Assembly (NCBI GenBank): GCA_019918135.1
Contig: WBZZ01003305.1
Span: forward strand, 160,001 to 180,000
From: Paulinella micropora
Taxonomy: Eukaryota > Cercozoa > Imbricatea > Euglyphida > Paulinellidae
Length of the DNA stretch: 20,000 bases
Reading direction: 5' to 3'
The notes beneath the pieces were generated by a model. It was not told where the DNA came from, made no database searches, and worked only from the letters and a program-made list of their open reading frames with translations. Of the stretch, positions 9,603 through 18,324 are shown piece by piece; within the stretch, counting starts at the first letter, position 1, and each line of letters begins with the position of its first letter. A program made the translations under genes and the position numbers.

Positions 9603-10955
9603 TCAAAAAGGGATGTCCAGCACTCCCCTAGGCAGTGACTGAATAGTCCACGCAGTGTGGTCTTTATCTCGAGGGGTAATAGTACCATCCCAAGTCTCGA
9701 GATCTTTTGCGTCTTTGTATACCGGTAAATATTGTCTAGCTTTTGGATCCTCAACAGGGTCCATGCTTCTCCAGAAATGGAGTACAGGTTGTATTGTTTT
9801 TGCTGCTAAGGATCTCTTCGATGTCCGTGCTGCCCGCGTAGTCTGCGGGACTGCCACAGCTCGCATGAGATAAAGATCTGAGAAAGTGTCATCGGCAACA
9901 TGAGGTTCTGCCGGTCGCATCAGATAAAAAGCGTCTTGGACCCACTTGATGGTCGCTATCGCCTCGCCTTCCTTCCACCTCGCATGGCGAATGTCCACAT
10001 TACCCGCGTTTGGGTTAGTGTCTTTCTCCCCTCCTCCTCCATGAACATCCGCCGCTCGCGTCGACCTCGCCACCTTCCTCGGTTGGTCAAAAATAAGATC
10101 GTTTTGCGCTCTCGTCATCTGCGCCTCCGTGAACTTCTCCTTCGTACCGCCGCGGACTATGGGGGCTTGAGACTGAGTCCCCGCCGCGCTTTTGCGGTTT
10201 GAGCCTTTCTTACTCTCCTTCTCGGTCTCCTCCTTCTCCGAGACTGGTGCCCGACAGGCATTTTCCTCTTCTAAGGTATCCTCCTTATTGATAGGCGGTA
10301 CCTCTTTGAAATCCTCCTTCATCCGTTTCAACGCCTCCTCAACGGATTCATCCTCAAGTAAGAAGGGGTCATATTTGATCAGCCTTCGAACATTCACGAT
10401 TTGCACCTTCCCTCTACCCCTGATCTTATAGTTCAGAGGTCCCATCTGATCCATGATCTGGTATGGTCCTTTCCAGTGGGTAAACAGCTTAGAGCTAAAC
10501 CCCTTGGGTACTTGAGGATGGTACAGGAGTACAATATCCCCAACCTGGAAACGGACTTGATCTAAGTGCGCTTGTCGCACTCCTTGTGCATCAGTCTTTC
10601 TGCGCTCCGCCTCCCTGTGCGCCGCAACTATTTGCTCCGCCTCCATCTTCGCTCTTAGTCTCATCCCGAACAACTCATCCTCATCTGCTCAAGTATCCTT
10701 TGGGTGCAGAAGCGAGGTTGGGATACTAGGCTCTCGGCCGTAAACCAATTGATATGGCGAGACTGAGCTTCGGGCTCCTCCTAGTGCCGATGAGGGTAGA
10801 CAGTTCATTGCAAAGGCAAATGAAGGTGCTGCCTACACCCAGGCTCTCTGATTCTCCTTCTTCATACAGTACATCTTAAGCGAGGCTTTGAGGGGTCTAT
10901 GTACCCGCTCGATCTTGCCATTCGCTCTCGGGTTATAGGCAGTAACATATTGCCA
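9603..10955 (-). pseudogene. pol: Pol, 3' part: integrase core end, GPY/F module, long tail
   Basis: This frame continues the integrase after a +1 shift in the A-run at 10956-10959. It begins WQYVTAYNPRANGKIERVHR, which supplies the third catalytic residue (Glu, codon near 10908) of the DDE triad. Two nonsense codons then interrupt it: TAG at 10833-10835 and TGA at 10689-10691. The frame is open from there to the stop at 9603. The GPY/F module, typical of the Ty3/gypsy integrase C-terminus, is clear (KLFTHWKGPY, then a Y.I segment and a V.VRRL segment, about 10380-10490). About 250 residues follow: acidic and Ser/Thr/Lys-rich, then a Trp-containing end. I find no chromodomain. The tail's function is unknown. 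Each nonsense codon is one substitution from a sense codon, consistent with ordinary decay. Confidence 0.85.
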
Positions 10956-13464
10956 TTTTCATCTCGTAGTACTTAGGTAGTCTGTCGATGACTTCATTAT
11001 TAAAGTCAGAACCTCGATCAGAACATATCTTTCTAGGCACTCCGATCTGCGAGACGATCCTGTCGATCAGAGCCTCCGCAGTTGTCTTGCCTGTAACGTC
11101 CTTAACAGGAACAACCCACACATAATTGGTGGCTCGATCAATGGCAGTAAGAAGGTATCTGTACCCTTCGGCCGATTCGGGGAAAGGTCCCACATGATCG
11201 ATGTGTAAGAATTCAAACATCCCGGCGTGTAAAGGGAATGTACCGAGCAGGCCAAAATTCGCCTTCAGCGGTGTCTTTGTGGTCTTGCATGGGATGCATG
11301 CGTCCACTTCTCTGTCTATCTCCTCCTTCATCCCCTTCCACCAAAATCGCCTCGCTATGAACCAATGGGTTCTTTGTCGACCCGGATGTGCCAGCAAGGG
11401 GCAGTTATGGGCAGCGACATATATAAAGCGCCTCAACTTCTCTGGTACCCAGAGAGTCCATTTATCCGGCTGTGACGCAAATTTGCCGTGCTGGCCCTTG
11501 TACCACAATAGCCCATCTCTCCACGCCATCTCCTTCATCTGATCTTTGATCTGCGGAGTCTTTTTAAGCTCATTAGGGCTCTTGTATAACGTTATGAGCT
11601 CCTTGAACTCCGGATCAGTCGCCTGTTGTTGCCTCCATGCGGTAGGCGAGGCGATATGGACAGTACCGTCCTCCAACCTTACTCCTACCCTTTCTGAGTC
11701 TTCATCAAGCTCGCTTCGATTTTCCTGCGGAGGTTCAGTACAGACCTCAGTCGTCTCCTCCTCCTCTTTTATATTCGCCTTCGCGTTCTCATATGCCTCA
11801 TAAGACCACTCAGCGTCTTCGAGAACATGTGCCTCACAGCATATGCCATGATCCGGGCCTTGATGACTATATCGTAGACCCGTGCGGTCATAACGAACGC
11901 CTCTTGCCATCTGCATCGTCTCTATGTGGCTTACCTCGTACACCTTGTCCGTGGACAGATCTATCATCTCCACTGATGATACGAGAGCCGACACCTCTGA
12001 CTGAAACTCTAGCCTGGAAAGGCTATCAGCGACTACGTTTCGCTTTCCCGGTAAGTAGACCATCGTGAAATTGAAACATGACAAGAAAGCTTGCCACCGC
12101 GCCAAACGGCCGGTTTGTTCATGATTCATCAACCAAAGAAGGTTATGATGATCGGTCCTAACCGTGAATAGAGGTCCTCCCCATAGGTATTCTCTGAGCC
12201 TCTTGAGAGCCCATACTACTGCCAACGCCTCTCTCTGTCGCGTGCAGTAATCTCGCTCCGCCGCACACAGCTTTCTACTAATAAACATGATCGGGCGCAA
12301 CTTTTTCTCCTCATCTTCTTGTTGCAGTACCGCACCGATCGCGAACTTAGATGCATCTGTGTCGACTACGAACGGCTTCGTAAAGTCGGGCATCATAAGT
12401 ACTAATCCGCCGTCCTTGGGATCTTTATAAATGAGATCTTTGAGCGTATTAAACGCCTGCAAAGCCTCCTCATCCCACTTCTCAAAGTCTCCGAAATCAA
12501 TCATCTTCTCCAACTTAGCTCGAGTTGCACCCCAATCGGGTATGAACTGGCTGTAGTACTGTGCCATCGCAAGAAAAGAGTGTAACTCCGTGCGATTCCT
12601 TGGCAACTGTCTACTCACGATCTCCTCTCTCTTTTCGCGCGATATCGAGACTCTATTATGAGAAATCTCGTAACCCAAATACGTCGCACTTGTCTTGGCG
12701 AGTTGACATTTCTTTAAGTTGCATTTCAGGCCAAAAGCGCCGATGCGCCTGAAGACGTCTGACAAATGATCGATATGCTCCTCCATTGTGTTAGAGTATA
12801 CGATGATGTCATCGATGTAGTAAAATGCATATTCTCCCGCCTTCTGTCCTCTCCTTCTCATAAAACCATCCGCCGACTGGTCGTCATATTGACCGCTCAG
12901 CATCTTCTGCATCGCCTTCTGAAAGAGTCCCGGGGCCTGTTTAAGTCCCATCGGAAGCACCTTCCACTGGTATATTTCCATACCGACAACGAATGCAGTC
13001 AGCCATCTGGATTTCTCGTCCAGTGGTATCTGCCAGAAGCCGTTCTTAAGGTCGATGACCGAATAGAATTTAGCATTCCGCAGCACTCTTCTGCCCTCTT
13101 CTAAGGTCGGCAGAGGATTTCTCTCTTCCTCTAGCACCTTATTCACACGGGCATAATTGATCGTCAAACGCCATTCTCCTCCTGGCTTAGGGACGATTTT
13201 CGGTTGAGAGACAATTGGAGATGTAGATCTCTCAATAAAGTCCTCATTGAGCAACTGCCTTACATTCTCCTCCGCTATCTTCGCCTCATGTATGCTCAAA
13301 TTTGCCCTCCGTGGTGCCGGAGATGGCTCCGCACCCGGTATCTTGTAAATGACTGCAGTGAAGTCCTCAGACTTTACACCACCTGCCCGAGGAGGGTCGA
13401 AAATTTCTCTACACCTCCATCTTAGCTTTGAGAAGCTCTTTTTCTCTCTCCGTGCCCACTCCTT
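10933..13464 (-). CDS. pol: Pol, central part: reverse transcriptase, RNase H, integrase N-half
   Basis: The frame is open from 13464 and must be entered by a +1 shift from the protease ORF between 13464 and 13409; no ATG starts it. Residue numbers count from the TTG codon at 13299. RT: fingers motif near 41-53 (INYARVN in place of the usual DYR.LN), catalytic Asp in VIDL at 83, LPMGLKQAPGLFQ at 115-127, catalytic YIDD at 161-164. RNase H: D313/D315, E357, D383, D425. Integrase: zinc-binding H631, H638, C668, C671, then catalytic D701 (HIDHVGPF) and D761 (SDRGSDF). The third acidic residue is lost from this frame because of the extra A at 10956-10959. A roughly 120-residue acidic linker separates RNase H and integrase. 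Cellular role: copying the element RNA to DNA and inserting it. Confidence 0.95.
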   Translation of the reverse strand, partial: KEWARREKKSFSKLRWRCREIFDPPRAGGVKSEDFTAVIYKIPGAEPSPAPRRANLSIHEAKIAEENVRQLLNEDFIERSTSPIVSQPKIVPKPGGEWRLTINYARVNKVLEEERNPLPTLEEGRRVLRNAKFYSVIDLKNGFWQIPLDEKSRWLTAFVVGMEIYQWKVLPMGLKQAPGLFQKAMQKMLSGQYDDQSADGFMRRRGQKAGEYAFYYIDDIIVYSNTMEEHIDHLSDVFRRIGAFGLKCNLKKCQLAKTSATYLGYEISHNRVSISREKREEIVSRQLPRNRTELHSFLAMAQYYSQFIPDWGATRAKLEKMIDFGDFEKWDEEALQAFNTLKDLIYKDPKDGGLVLMMPDFTKPFVVDTDASKFAIGAVLQQEDEEKKLRPIMFISRKLCAAERDYCTRQREALAVVWALKRLREYLWGGPLFTVRTDHHNLLWLMNHEQTGRLARWQAFLSCFNFTMVYLPGKRNVVADSLSRLEFQSEVSALVSSVEMIDLSTDKVYEVSHIETMQMARGVRYDRTGLRYSHQGPDHGICCEAHVLEDAEWSYEAYENAKANIKEEEETTEVCTEPPQENRSELDEDSERVGVRLEDGTVHIASPTAWRQQQATDPEFKELITLYKSPNELKKTPQIKDQMKEMAWRDGLLWYKGQHGKFASQPDKWTLWVPEKLRRFIYVAAHNCPLLAHPGRQRTHWFIARRFWWKGMKEEIDREVDACIPCKTTKTPLKANFGLLGTFPLHAGMFEFLHIDHVGPFPESAEGYRYLLTAIDRATNYVWVVPVKDVTGKTTAEALIDRIVSQIGVPRKICSDRGSDFNNEVIDRLPKYYEMKMAICYCL

Positions 13465-15130
13465 CTAGGATTTTCCGCGCCACCGCTTGGAAATCTTCCT
13501 CCGACATCTTCTTACGCTCCTTGAGGGGCGCTAAGTCCTCCTCCAAACTCATATCCTCCTCCGACAAATCGTTTAGTCCCGTTCTTTCATACGTGACTGT
13601 GTCCGGCTCATCATCATGGCCAATTCCGACAAGCATATCAATAAGGTTCGCGTATTGTATCGGAGCCTTACGGGTGTAAAAACCATCAAAGCATGTGAAG
13701 GCTTGAGGTATTAATTTCAACTTGTCCTGGGCTCTGAGCTTCTGCTTGTAAGCACTGCTCTGCTCACGAGACCCGAGTCGACAAGCCACCACTAATTGTT
13801 GCTTGCGGGAGGGCACCGGTATAGGATGATCAATAAGCCGGTCCCTTATCTCCTGTGCCCATATCGCCTTCTCATTGTATGGCAGAATGACAGAGTACGG
13901 CTTGTTGCTCTCAAACAGAGTCCGTAAACACCTTTTCACTTCCGTTAATGAGCGCGGCCAGGTGGGCACGTCACCCCAAAAGTTAGTGATAAAAGTTTTA
14001 ATGTCATCCGCTGGAGTATCGGGGATACGCCCCTTCCTCCTTGGCACGAACGCCTCTCTCTTCTCATCTGACACCTTCGCGTGGTAACAATAGCCATTAG
14101 TAATATGGACATCTGCACCGCCACCTTCTGCGAATCTGGCCAACGACGGGCACTGTTTCGCAACACATATTATCTCCTCATTACGCGCTACGACTAAGTC
14201 ATCAATAGACTTTTTGTCCCATGCGGGAATCGTAACCGTATACGCCTGCATCTCAGTCTCCCAATTGTCGGTCCAGGACAGTTCGTCCGGCACTGTGACA
14301 TAGGGGTGCACATAGGCTTCAGTTACCTCATGTACGAAGGCCAACTTTTTTATCTCCGTTGCTAGACTCAGCTCAAAAGCCTCGTAGGAGTCAGTAGCGA
14401 TCATCGGATTAATATCCTCCTCCTCTCCTCTCTTCACTCCATAAATTACCCGCCGTGCGGCGCAATCGATCACAGCCCCCATCGTAGCAAATTGGTCATA
14501 CGACAGCAGGATTGAACCGTGGTAATCGGGGACAACATAGAGGTCCGCACGATATACTCGACCGGATGTCAATTTAAAAATTAATGTGACGATGCCCGTA
14601 ATTTCTGTACGGCTGCCTACCCCTTTTAGGGTCCCCTTTGTTTTTCTAGCGTTTTTGTCCACCCATGCCCGGTGACCGTTTAAAAACTTCCGGCCGACAA
14701 TATTAATATTCGCCATCGTATCATTACCAACTTTCAATGTGGTTTGTAAAGTTTCACAAAAGAGGTCAGTGTAGCATAGCGCGTCCGGTCTGTGTAAACT
14801 AGCCGCTAGCACATGAATTTTTTGTTCGAAGGTTTTGAGTCTAAGCTCAAGTTCCTTGTCCTCTTTTCGTTCCTCCTCCTTCCTCTCTAGCTTAGCCTCT
14901 CGAGTATCCGGGTCTTCCGGTATCTCGGGTGTCTGTGAGACAGAGTCTGGTACACTGAGTGTACATGTGTCTACAGTAGAGACTATTAAGTCCGTCGGCG
15001 GCGAAACGACCCGCTGTTTCTTTGCAGGCGAAGGCCCAGCATTCGGTTTCGGTTTCCTCTCCTCCATCGCCTTCTTCGCCTTCCTATTTGCATCATTTAT
15101 CATATTCTCGAAGGATGGACTAGCAAATGC
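13409..15130 (-). CDS. pol: Retropepsin-like protease ORF with large unassigned C-terminal region
   Basis: Open from 15130 to a TAG at 13409; the first ATG (15103) gives 564 residues. An N-terminal Lys/Pro and Glu-rich linker (1-95) precedes a retropepsin-like fold at about 105-225. The catalytic loop reads NDTMANINIV (Asp128) where the family has D-T/S-G-A. The later conserved segment reads ILLSYDQF...GAVIDC where the family has ILG.D.L. The surrounding pattern is clearly Ty3 protease, but two near-invariant glycines are replaced, by Met and Ser. Changing Gly to Met needs at least two base changes, so this is not one recent mutation. About 340 residues after the protease (to 564) match nothing I recognise and make the protease-RT gap much longer than usual. 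The end overlaps the RT frame by up to 56 nt. Confidence 0.85.
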   Translation of the reverse strand, partial: AFASPSFENMINDANRKAKKAMEERKPKPNAGPSPAKKQRVVSPPTDLIVSTVDTCTLSVPDSVSQTPEIPEDPDTREAKLERKEEERKEDKELELRLKTFEQKIHVLAASLHRPDALCYTDLFCETLQTTLKVGNDTMANINIVGRKFLNGHRAWVDKNARKTKGTLKGVGSRTEITGIVTLIFKLTSGRVYRADLYVVPDYHGSILLSYDQFATMGAVIDCAARRVIYGVKRGEEEDINPMIATDSYEAFELSLATEIKKLAFVHEVTEAYVHPYVTVPDELSWTDNWETEMQAYTVTIPAWDKKSIDDLVVARNEEIICVAKQCPSLARFAEGGGADVHITNGYCYHAKVSDEKREAFVPRRKGRIPDTPADDIKTFITNFWGDVPTWPRSLTEVKRCLRTLFESNKPYSVILPYNEKAIWAQEIRDRLIDHPIPVPSRKQQLVVACRLGSREQSSAYKQKLRAQDKLKLIPQAFTCFDGFYTRKAPIQYANLIDMLVGIGHDDEPDTVTYERTGLNDLSEEDMSLEEDLAPLKERKKMSEEDFQAVARKILEGVGTEREKELLKAKMEV

Positions 15131-15282
15131 TTACCTTGAGGCTTTTGAGGCTGTGTGCCTTCAACTTCACGTCTAGGAGGTACGGGACTGATCGTATTCT
15201 GTTCAACAACAGCAGGCATAACCGTGACTGTCGGATTAAAAAGAACAGTTTTTGTCCCCTTCTCCCTCTTCTCCTCCCGTCA
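15100..15282 (-). other. Open segment after the Gag stop, same frame as Gag
   Basis: After the Gag TGA at 15280-15282 the same frame stays open for 59 codons, to a TGA at 15100-15102. The peptide is Pro/Val/Thr/Gln-rich (TKTVLFNPTVTVMPAVVEQN) and reads like a Gag-Pol linker, not random sequence. The protease frame overlaps its last 31 nt and lies one base back, so a -1 shift (or one lost base) between 15133 and 15103 would join them. The stop context is TGA-CGG, a known leaky context in several plant RNA viruses. Confidence 0.6.
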
Positions 15283-17799
15283 TTCTAAGACTTCAATACG
15301 CTCACCTGGGTCGGTGCCAGCGTCTTGTTGGTCCCCACTCGCAGCGGCATATGCCTGCTGGGGATAGTTGGAGCTGGAACTGGAGCTAGAGCTATTCCAG
15401 TATCCGCTTCCTCTGGGAGGGCGCGTTGGGGTCCTCGTTGGGGTCCAGCCTCCACTTGGACGATAGTCCGTGTGGCCTCGACCTCCCCTTCCTCCTCCTC
15501 TTTGCGTCCCTCGGGACCCTCGAGACGATCCTCTCATTCCTCCTCCTCTTGTCGGCGCCATTGGTCGGCCCTGTTGTTGTTCTTTCGCCTCCTTCTTCTG
15601 CATCTTCTCAAGGAAGGAAATGATGGCCCCGCGGAACTCCGCATCGTCGACCATATTTGCACTCCACTTCCTCTCCTCCAACTCCTTCTTGTACATGAAG
15701 TATGTGCCCCTTCTGCTGCCTTTGAGCTCTCGCAAGAAGGTATTTCGCATCCTCACATCATCAGAGTCATGGCTGTATGGGCAGTTGCCTAAGCCAAGCT
15801 CTTGCTCCTTCTTGCACGTCATGTATGAGAAATAGCGGTAACAAGGTACCTTCTCATCTCTCCCTCTCTTCAGACCTGCCACCCGAGTTGCATGTGCTGC
15901 TTGGGCACCTACAACCCCCTGTGTCGTGGTACTGGAGAGTGACTCAGTGGCAGTGTCCAATTCGGAACACGCGTCGAGCACCTCCTTGAACAGGTCGTCC
16001 GGCTGAGTAGCCGCAACAGTCTTCTCGTATATATTGGTTTCCAAAAAGTCCCCCTTCTTCACCGCCTTGAAGGACGGACATGATTGTATGAGCCGTGCGA
16101 GCTTGCTCGAGTGTCTGGCACACAAAGCGCTCAAGAAGTACAGAATGATGGACTTCCGGCTATAAAAGAGCCCGTACTTGGCGCTGACCTCCGTGAGGAT
16201 CGCCGCCAACCTCATGCTATCGCCTAACCCTGTGTTCACCTCTTGAAAAATTTCGAACCCAATCAAAGTACCAGTGCACAGGTGCTGATACCCATGAGTT
16301 TTAAAATATTGCAAGAGGACGGCAACTGGCACCGTGCATTGCAGGTCTGTGGTGGTCTTTCTAGCCGACACCACTCCCGCTCGCAACGTTTTGTATGCCG
16401 CTACATCAAACCCTTGTGTAAGGATTGATGGGTCCAACAAGGTGGACAACGCCTCATACTCTTGTGTTTCGTCCGTTGGATGCTGCTTCATACAAGCATC
16501 TATCCTTCGGAGCTTGTCACGAAGGCCAGCATCCGTATCCTTCTGACTCGCTGTCTCTGCATACAGCGTAAGAGCAGTTGGATCGGACTTGGTATATTTT
16601 TGGAAGGCCTGCATGATAGCCTGTCTGTCCTTCTTGTCGTTATTGTTGACAATGACAGTGGTAGGCGCTGAGCCAGTCGTAGAGGCGGGAGGGGCTGCAT
16701 GGGTTGGCGAGGCGAAACTAGGGGGAGACACAAAAGTTCCAGAGGAAAGTGCCTGCCTTGTTGCCGTCGCCCTAGCCAATGCAATTTGTGCCTCCAACTC
16801 CTTCCTTTCTTTTTCTGTTGCTATATCCCTGATGTGCAGGTCTTGAGCATGATGAAAGAATGACATGAGCTCGGCTGCCTTCCGAAGAAGCAGAATTTTC
16901 TCCGCCATCTCCTTCTCTGTTGCTTTGTTAGTAGCAGGGAGTGCCTGCTTCGGCTCCAAGATCGTATGATCCTTCGTCTGAGCCCACCTCTTCCATGCAT
17001 CGTCCTTTTGAAAGGCCGCATGCAGCTTTTTCAGCTTCGTCACCCCTCCGACTTCCCCTTCTATTTCCTGCAGGACTGGGTGAGTGTCCCTGCCAAATTT
17101 GGTTTGTTGGAGTTTGCCAAAGTCAATTAACTTGGCCTCCATAAGTTTCAAAGGCACATCCATGACATTAAGCTGCCCTCGCAGGTTCTTGCCTTTAAAC
17201 TCTCTTTCTCCCTTCTTTATTCCTTCGATGTCCTGACCAGGATCAAGCAACCTGACCAGTGCTCTGGTCCTCCATGGCAGCACACTTTTCGCAGACTGGT
17301 ACTCATAGAGTATAGCACACTCAAACACTCCCCAAATGAGGTTGAGTAGCTCCAGTAAAGACATTTGGTCCCCATATGAGACATGTTGCACCTGTAACTG
17401 TGCACCGTCGTCTCTGAGGAATGCTGCAAGAGGCAGAGCTTGACTCGGGATGGGGTAACAGATATCCTCCTTTCTCAAGGGATCTCCCCATCGAATCTCT
17501 GGGGGAATATATAGCCATTTACCGGCCTGCTGCTCCCCTATTTTCTTCTCAAACTCCTTCTTAGTTAGTTTGGCGTATTCGGCCACCCACTGATCTTCCT
17601 CCTCCTTCTTCTCCTTCTCCTCCTCCGTCATCATCGCTCCCTCATCTTGGACCTGGTCCATTGGATTGTCTGCTCCTCCTGTGTCAAAGGAAGGCCCTGC
17701 CAAATCCGTTTCGTCCCCTAGAGGGCCAACGAGCGTATTTGCATCTTCTGGGGTTTGAGCACTCGCCCCTCCGTCATCCTCAGTCCATTCTTCAGACAT
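15280..17799 (-). CDS. gag: Gag polyprotein, 839 aa, with CCCH zinc finger and RGG tail
   Basis: ATG at 17799 with good context (GCGACCATG). It is the first ORF after the leader. Residues 1-75 are acidic (EEEKEKKEEED). Residues 95-285 are helical with a hydrophobic core (LLELLNLIWGVFECAIL, 148-164). A coiled-coil-like segment at 294-350 is followed by a Pro/Ser/Thr linker (351-383) and a second helical block (385-620), one of which is probably the capsid. A zinc finger follows with C653, C662, C673 and H677 (C-x8-C-x10-C-x3-H), i.e. CCCH-like, where most Ty3 Gags have a CCHC knuckle (C-x2-C-x4-H-x4-C). An RGG/Arg-Gly tail (751-776), a Thr-Pro-Arg stretch and a Ser run (803-810) suggest RNA binding. 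It is much longer than typical Ty3 Gag (roughly 250-500 aa). Role as Gag is inferred from position and the nucleic-acid-binding C-terminus; no capsid fold is recognisable by eye. Confidence 0.85.
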   Translation of the reverse strand: MSEEWTEDDGGASAQTPEDANTLVGPLGDETDLAGPSFDTGGADNPMDQVQDEGAMMTEEEKEKKEEEDQWVAEYAKLTKKEFEKKIGEQQAGKWLYIPPEIRWGDPLRKEDICYPIPSQALPLAAFLRDDGAQLQVQHVSYGDQMSLLELLNLIWGVFECAILYEYQSAKSVLPWRTRALVRLLDPGQDIEGIKKGEREFKGKNLRGQLNVMDVPLKLMEAKLIDFGKLQQTKFGRDTHPVLQEIEGEVGGVTKLKKLHAAFQKDDAWKRWAQTKDHTILEPKQALPATNKATEKEMAEKILLLRKAAELMSFFHHAQDLHIRDIATEKERKELEAQIALARATATRQALSSGTFVSPPSFASPTHAAPPASTTGSAPTTVIVNNNDKKDRQAIMQAFQKYTKSDPTALTLYAETASQKDTDAGLRDKLRRIDACMKQHPTDETQEYEALSTLLDPSILTQGFDVAAYKTLRAGVVSARKTTTDLQCTVPVAVLLQYFKTHGYQHLCTGTLIGFEIFQEVNTGLGDSMRLAAILTEVSAKYGLFYSRKSIILYFLSALCARHSSKLARLIQSCPSFKAVKKGDFLETNIYEKTVAATQPDDLFKEVLDACSELDTATESLSSTTTQGVVGAQAAHATRVAGLKRGRDEKVPCYRYFSYMTCKKEQELGLGNCPYSHDSDDVRMRNTFLRELKGSRRGTYFMYKKELEERKWSANMVDDAEFRGAIISFLEKMQKKEAKEQQQGRPMAPTRGGGMRGSSRGSRGTQRGGGRGGRGHTDYRPSGGWTPTRTPTRPPRGSGYWNSSSSSSSSNYPQQAYAAASGDQQDAGTDPGERIEVLE

Positions 17800-17921
17800 G
17801 GTCGCTGGGGGAATATGAGTGGGACAGAGCTGATTCTACCCCGTATTTGCTCTGTTCGTCTCTGGTAGAGAGAAAAGATGAAAAGATAGTATAGAGAGAG
17901 AGTGTCTCACCTCTATGTCTT

Positions 17922-17928
17922 ATGTGTG

Positions 17929-17980
<52 letters not shown>
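17922..17980. repeat. GT repeat followed by T38
   Basis: TG dinucleotides at 17922-17943 run into an uninterrupted run of 38 T (17943-17980). On the element's sense strand this is A38 then CA repeats, inside the leader RNA. Confidence 0.97.
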
Positions 17981-17981
<1 letters not shown>

Positions 17982-18324
17982 TGAGAAAGACGTAGTCTGT
18001 ACGACTTTCTCTGAAAATTTGATCTCCTTCTCCACTCCTCTTCTCTTTTGCTCTTTTTGTTGTTGTATCTGTTATGAGGTACTAGGACCTACGTACAGTG
18101 TCAAAGAGGCTTGAGAAACACTCCTTGAGAAGTCGACTTGTCGTCGGATAGGTGTTCAGACCTACTTTCGAAAAACAGTCAGAGATTTGCAAAAATACTC
18201 TGATGTGTGTGACTTGAGAGGCAACTAAGTGCACAGACTTGAGAGGGAGAGTACTAGGCTCGTGTCCTTCAAGTTTGTTTGTCACTGTGAGTGTTTGTTC
18301 GTACGTCTGTTGACTTACTCTGTC

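Noticed and set aside
15120..15134. Tiny intron-like string (GTAAG...CTAG) at the Gag-Pol frame step
   Set aside because: 15 nt is too short for normal splicing, and removal would not change the frame.
15325..15792. 155-codon plus-strand frame opposite gag
   Set aside because: Ser/Arg/Pro-rich shadow of the Gag RGG region on the complementary strand.
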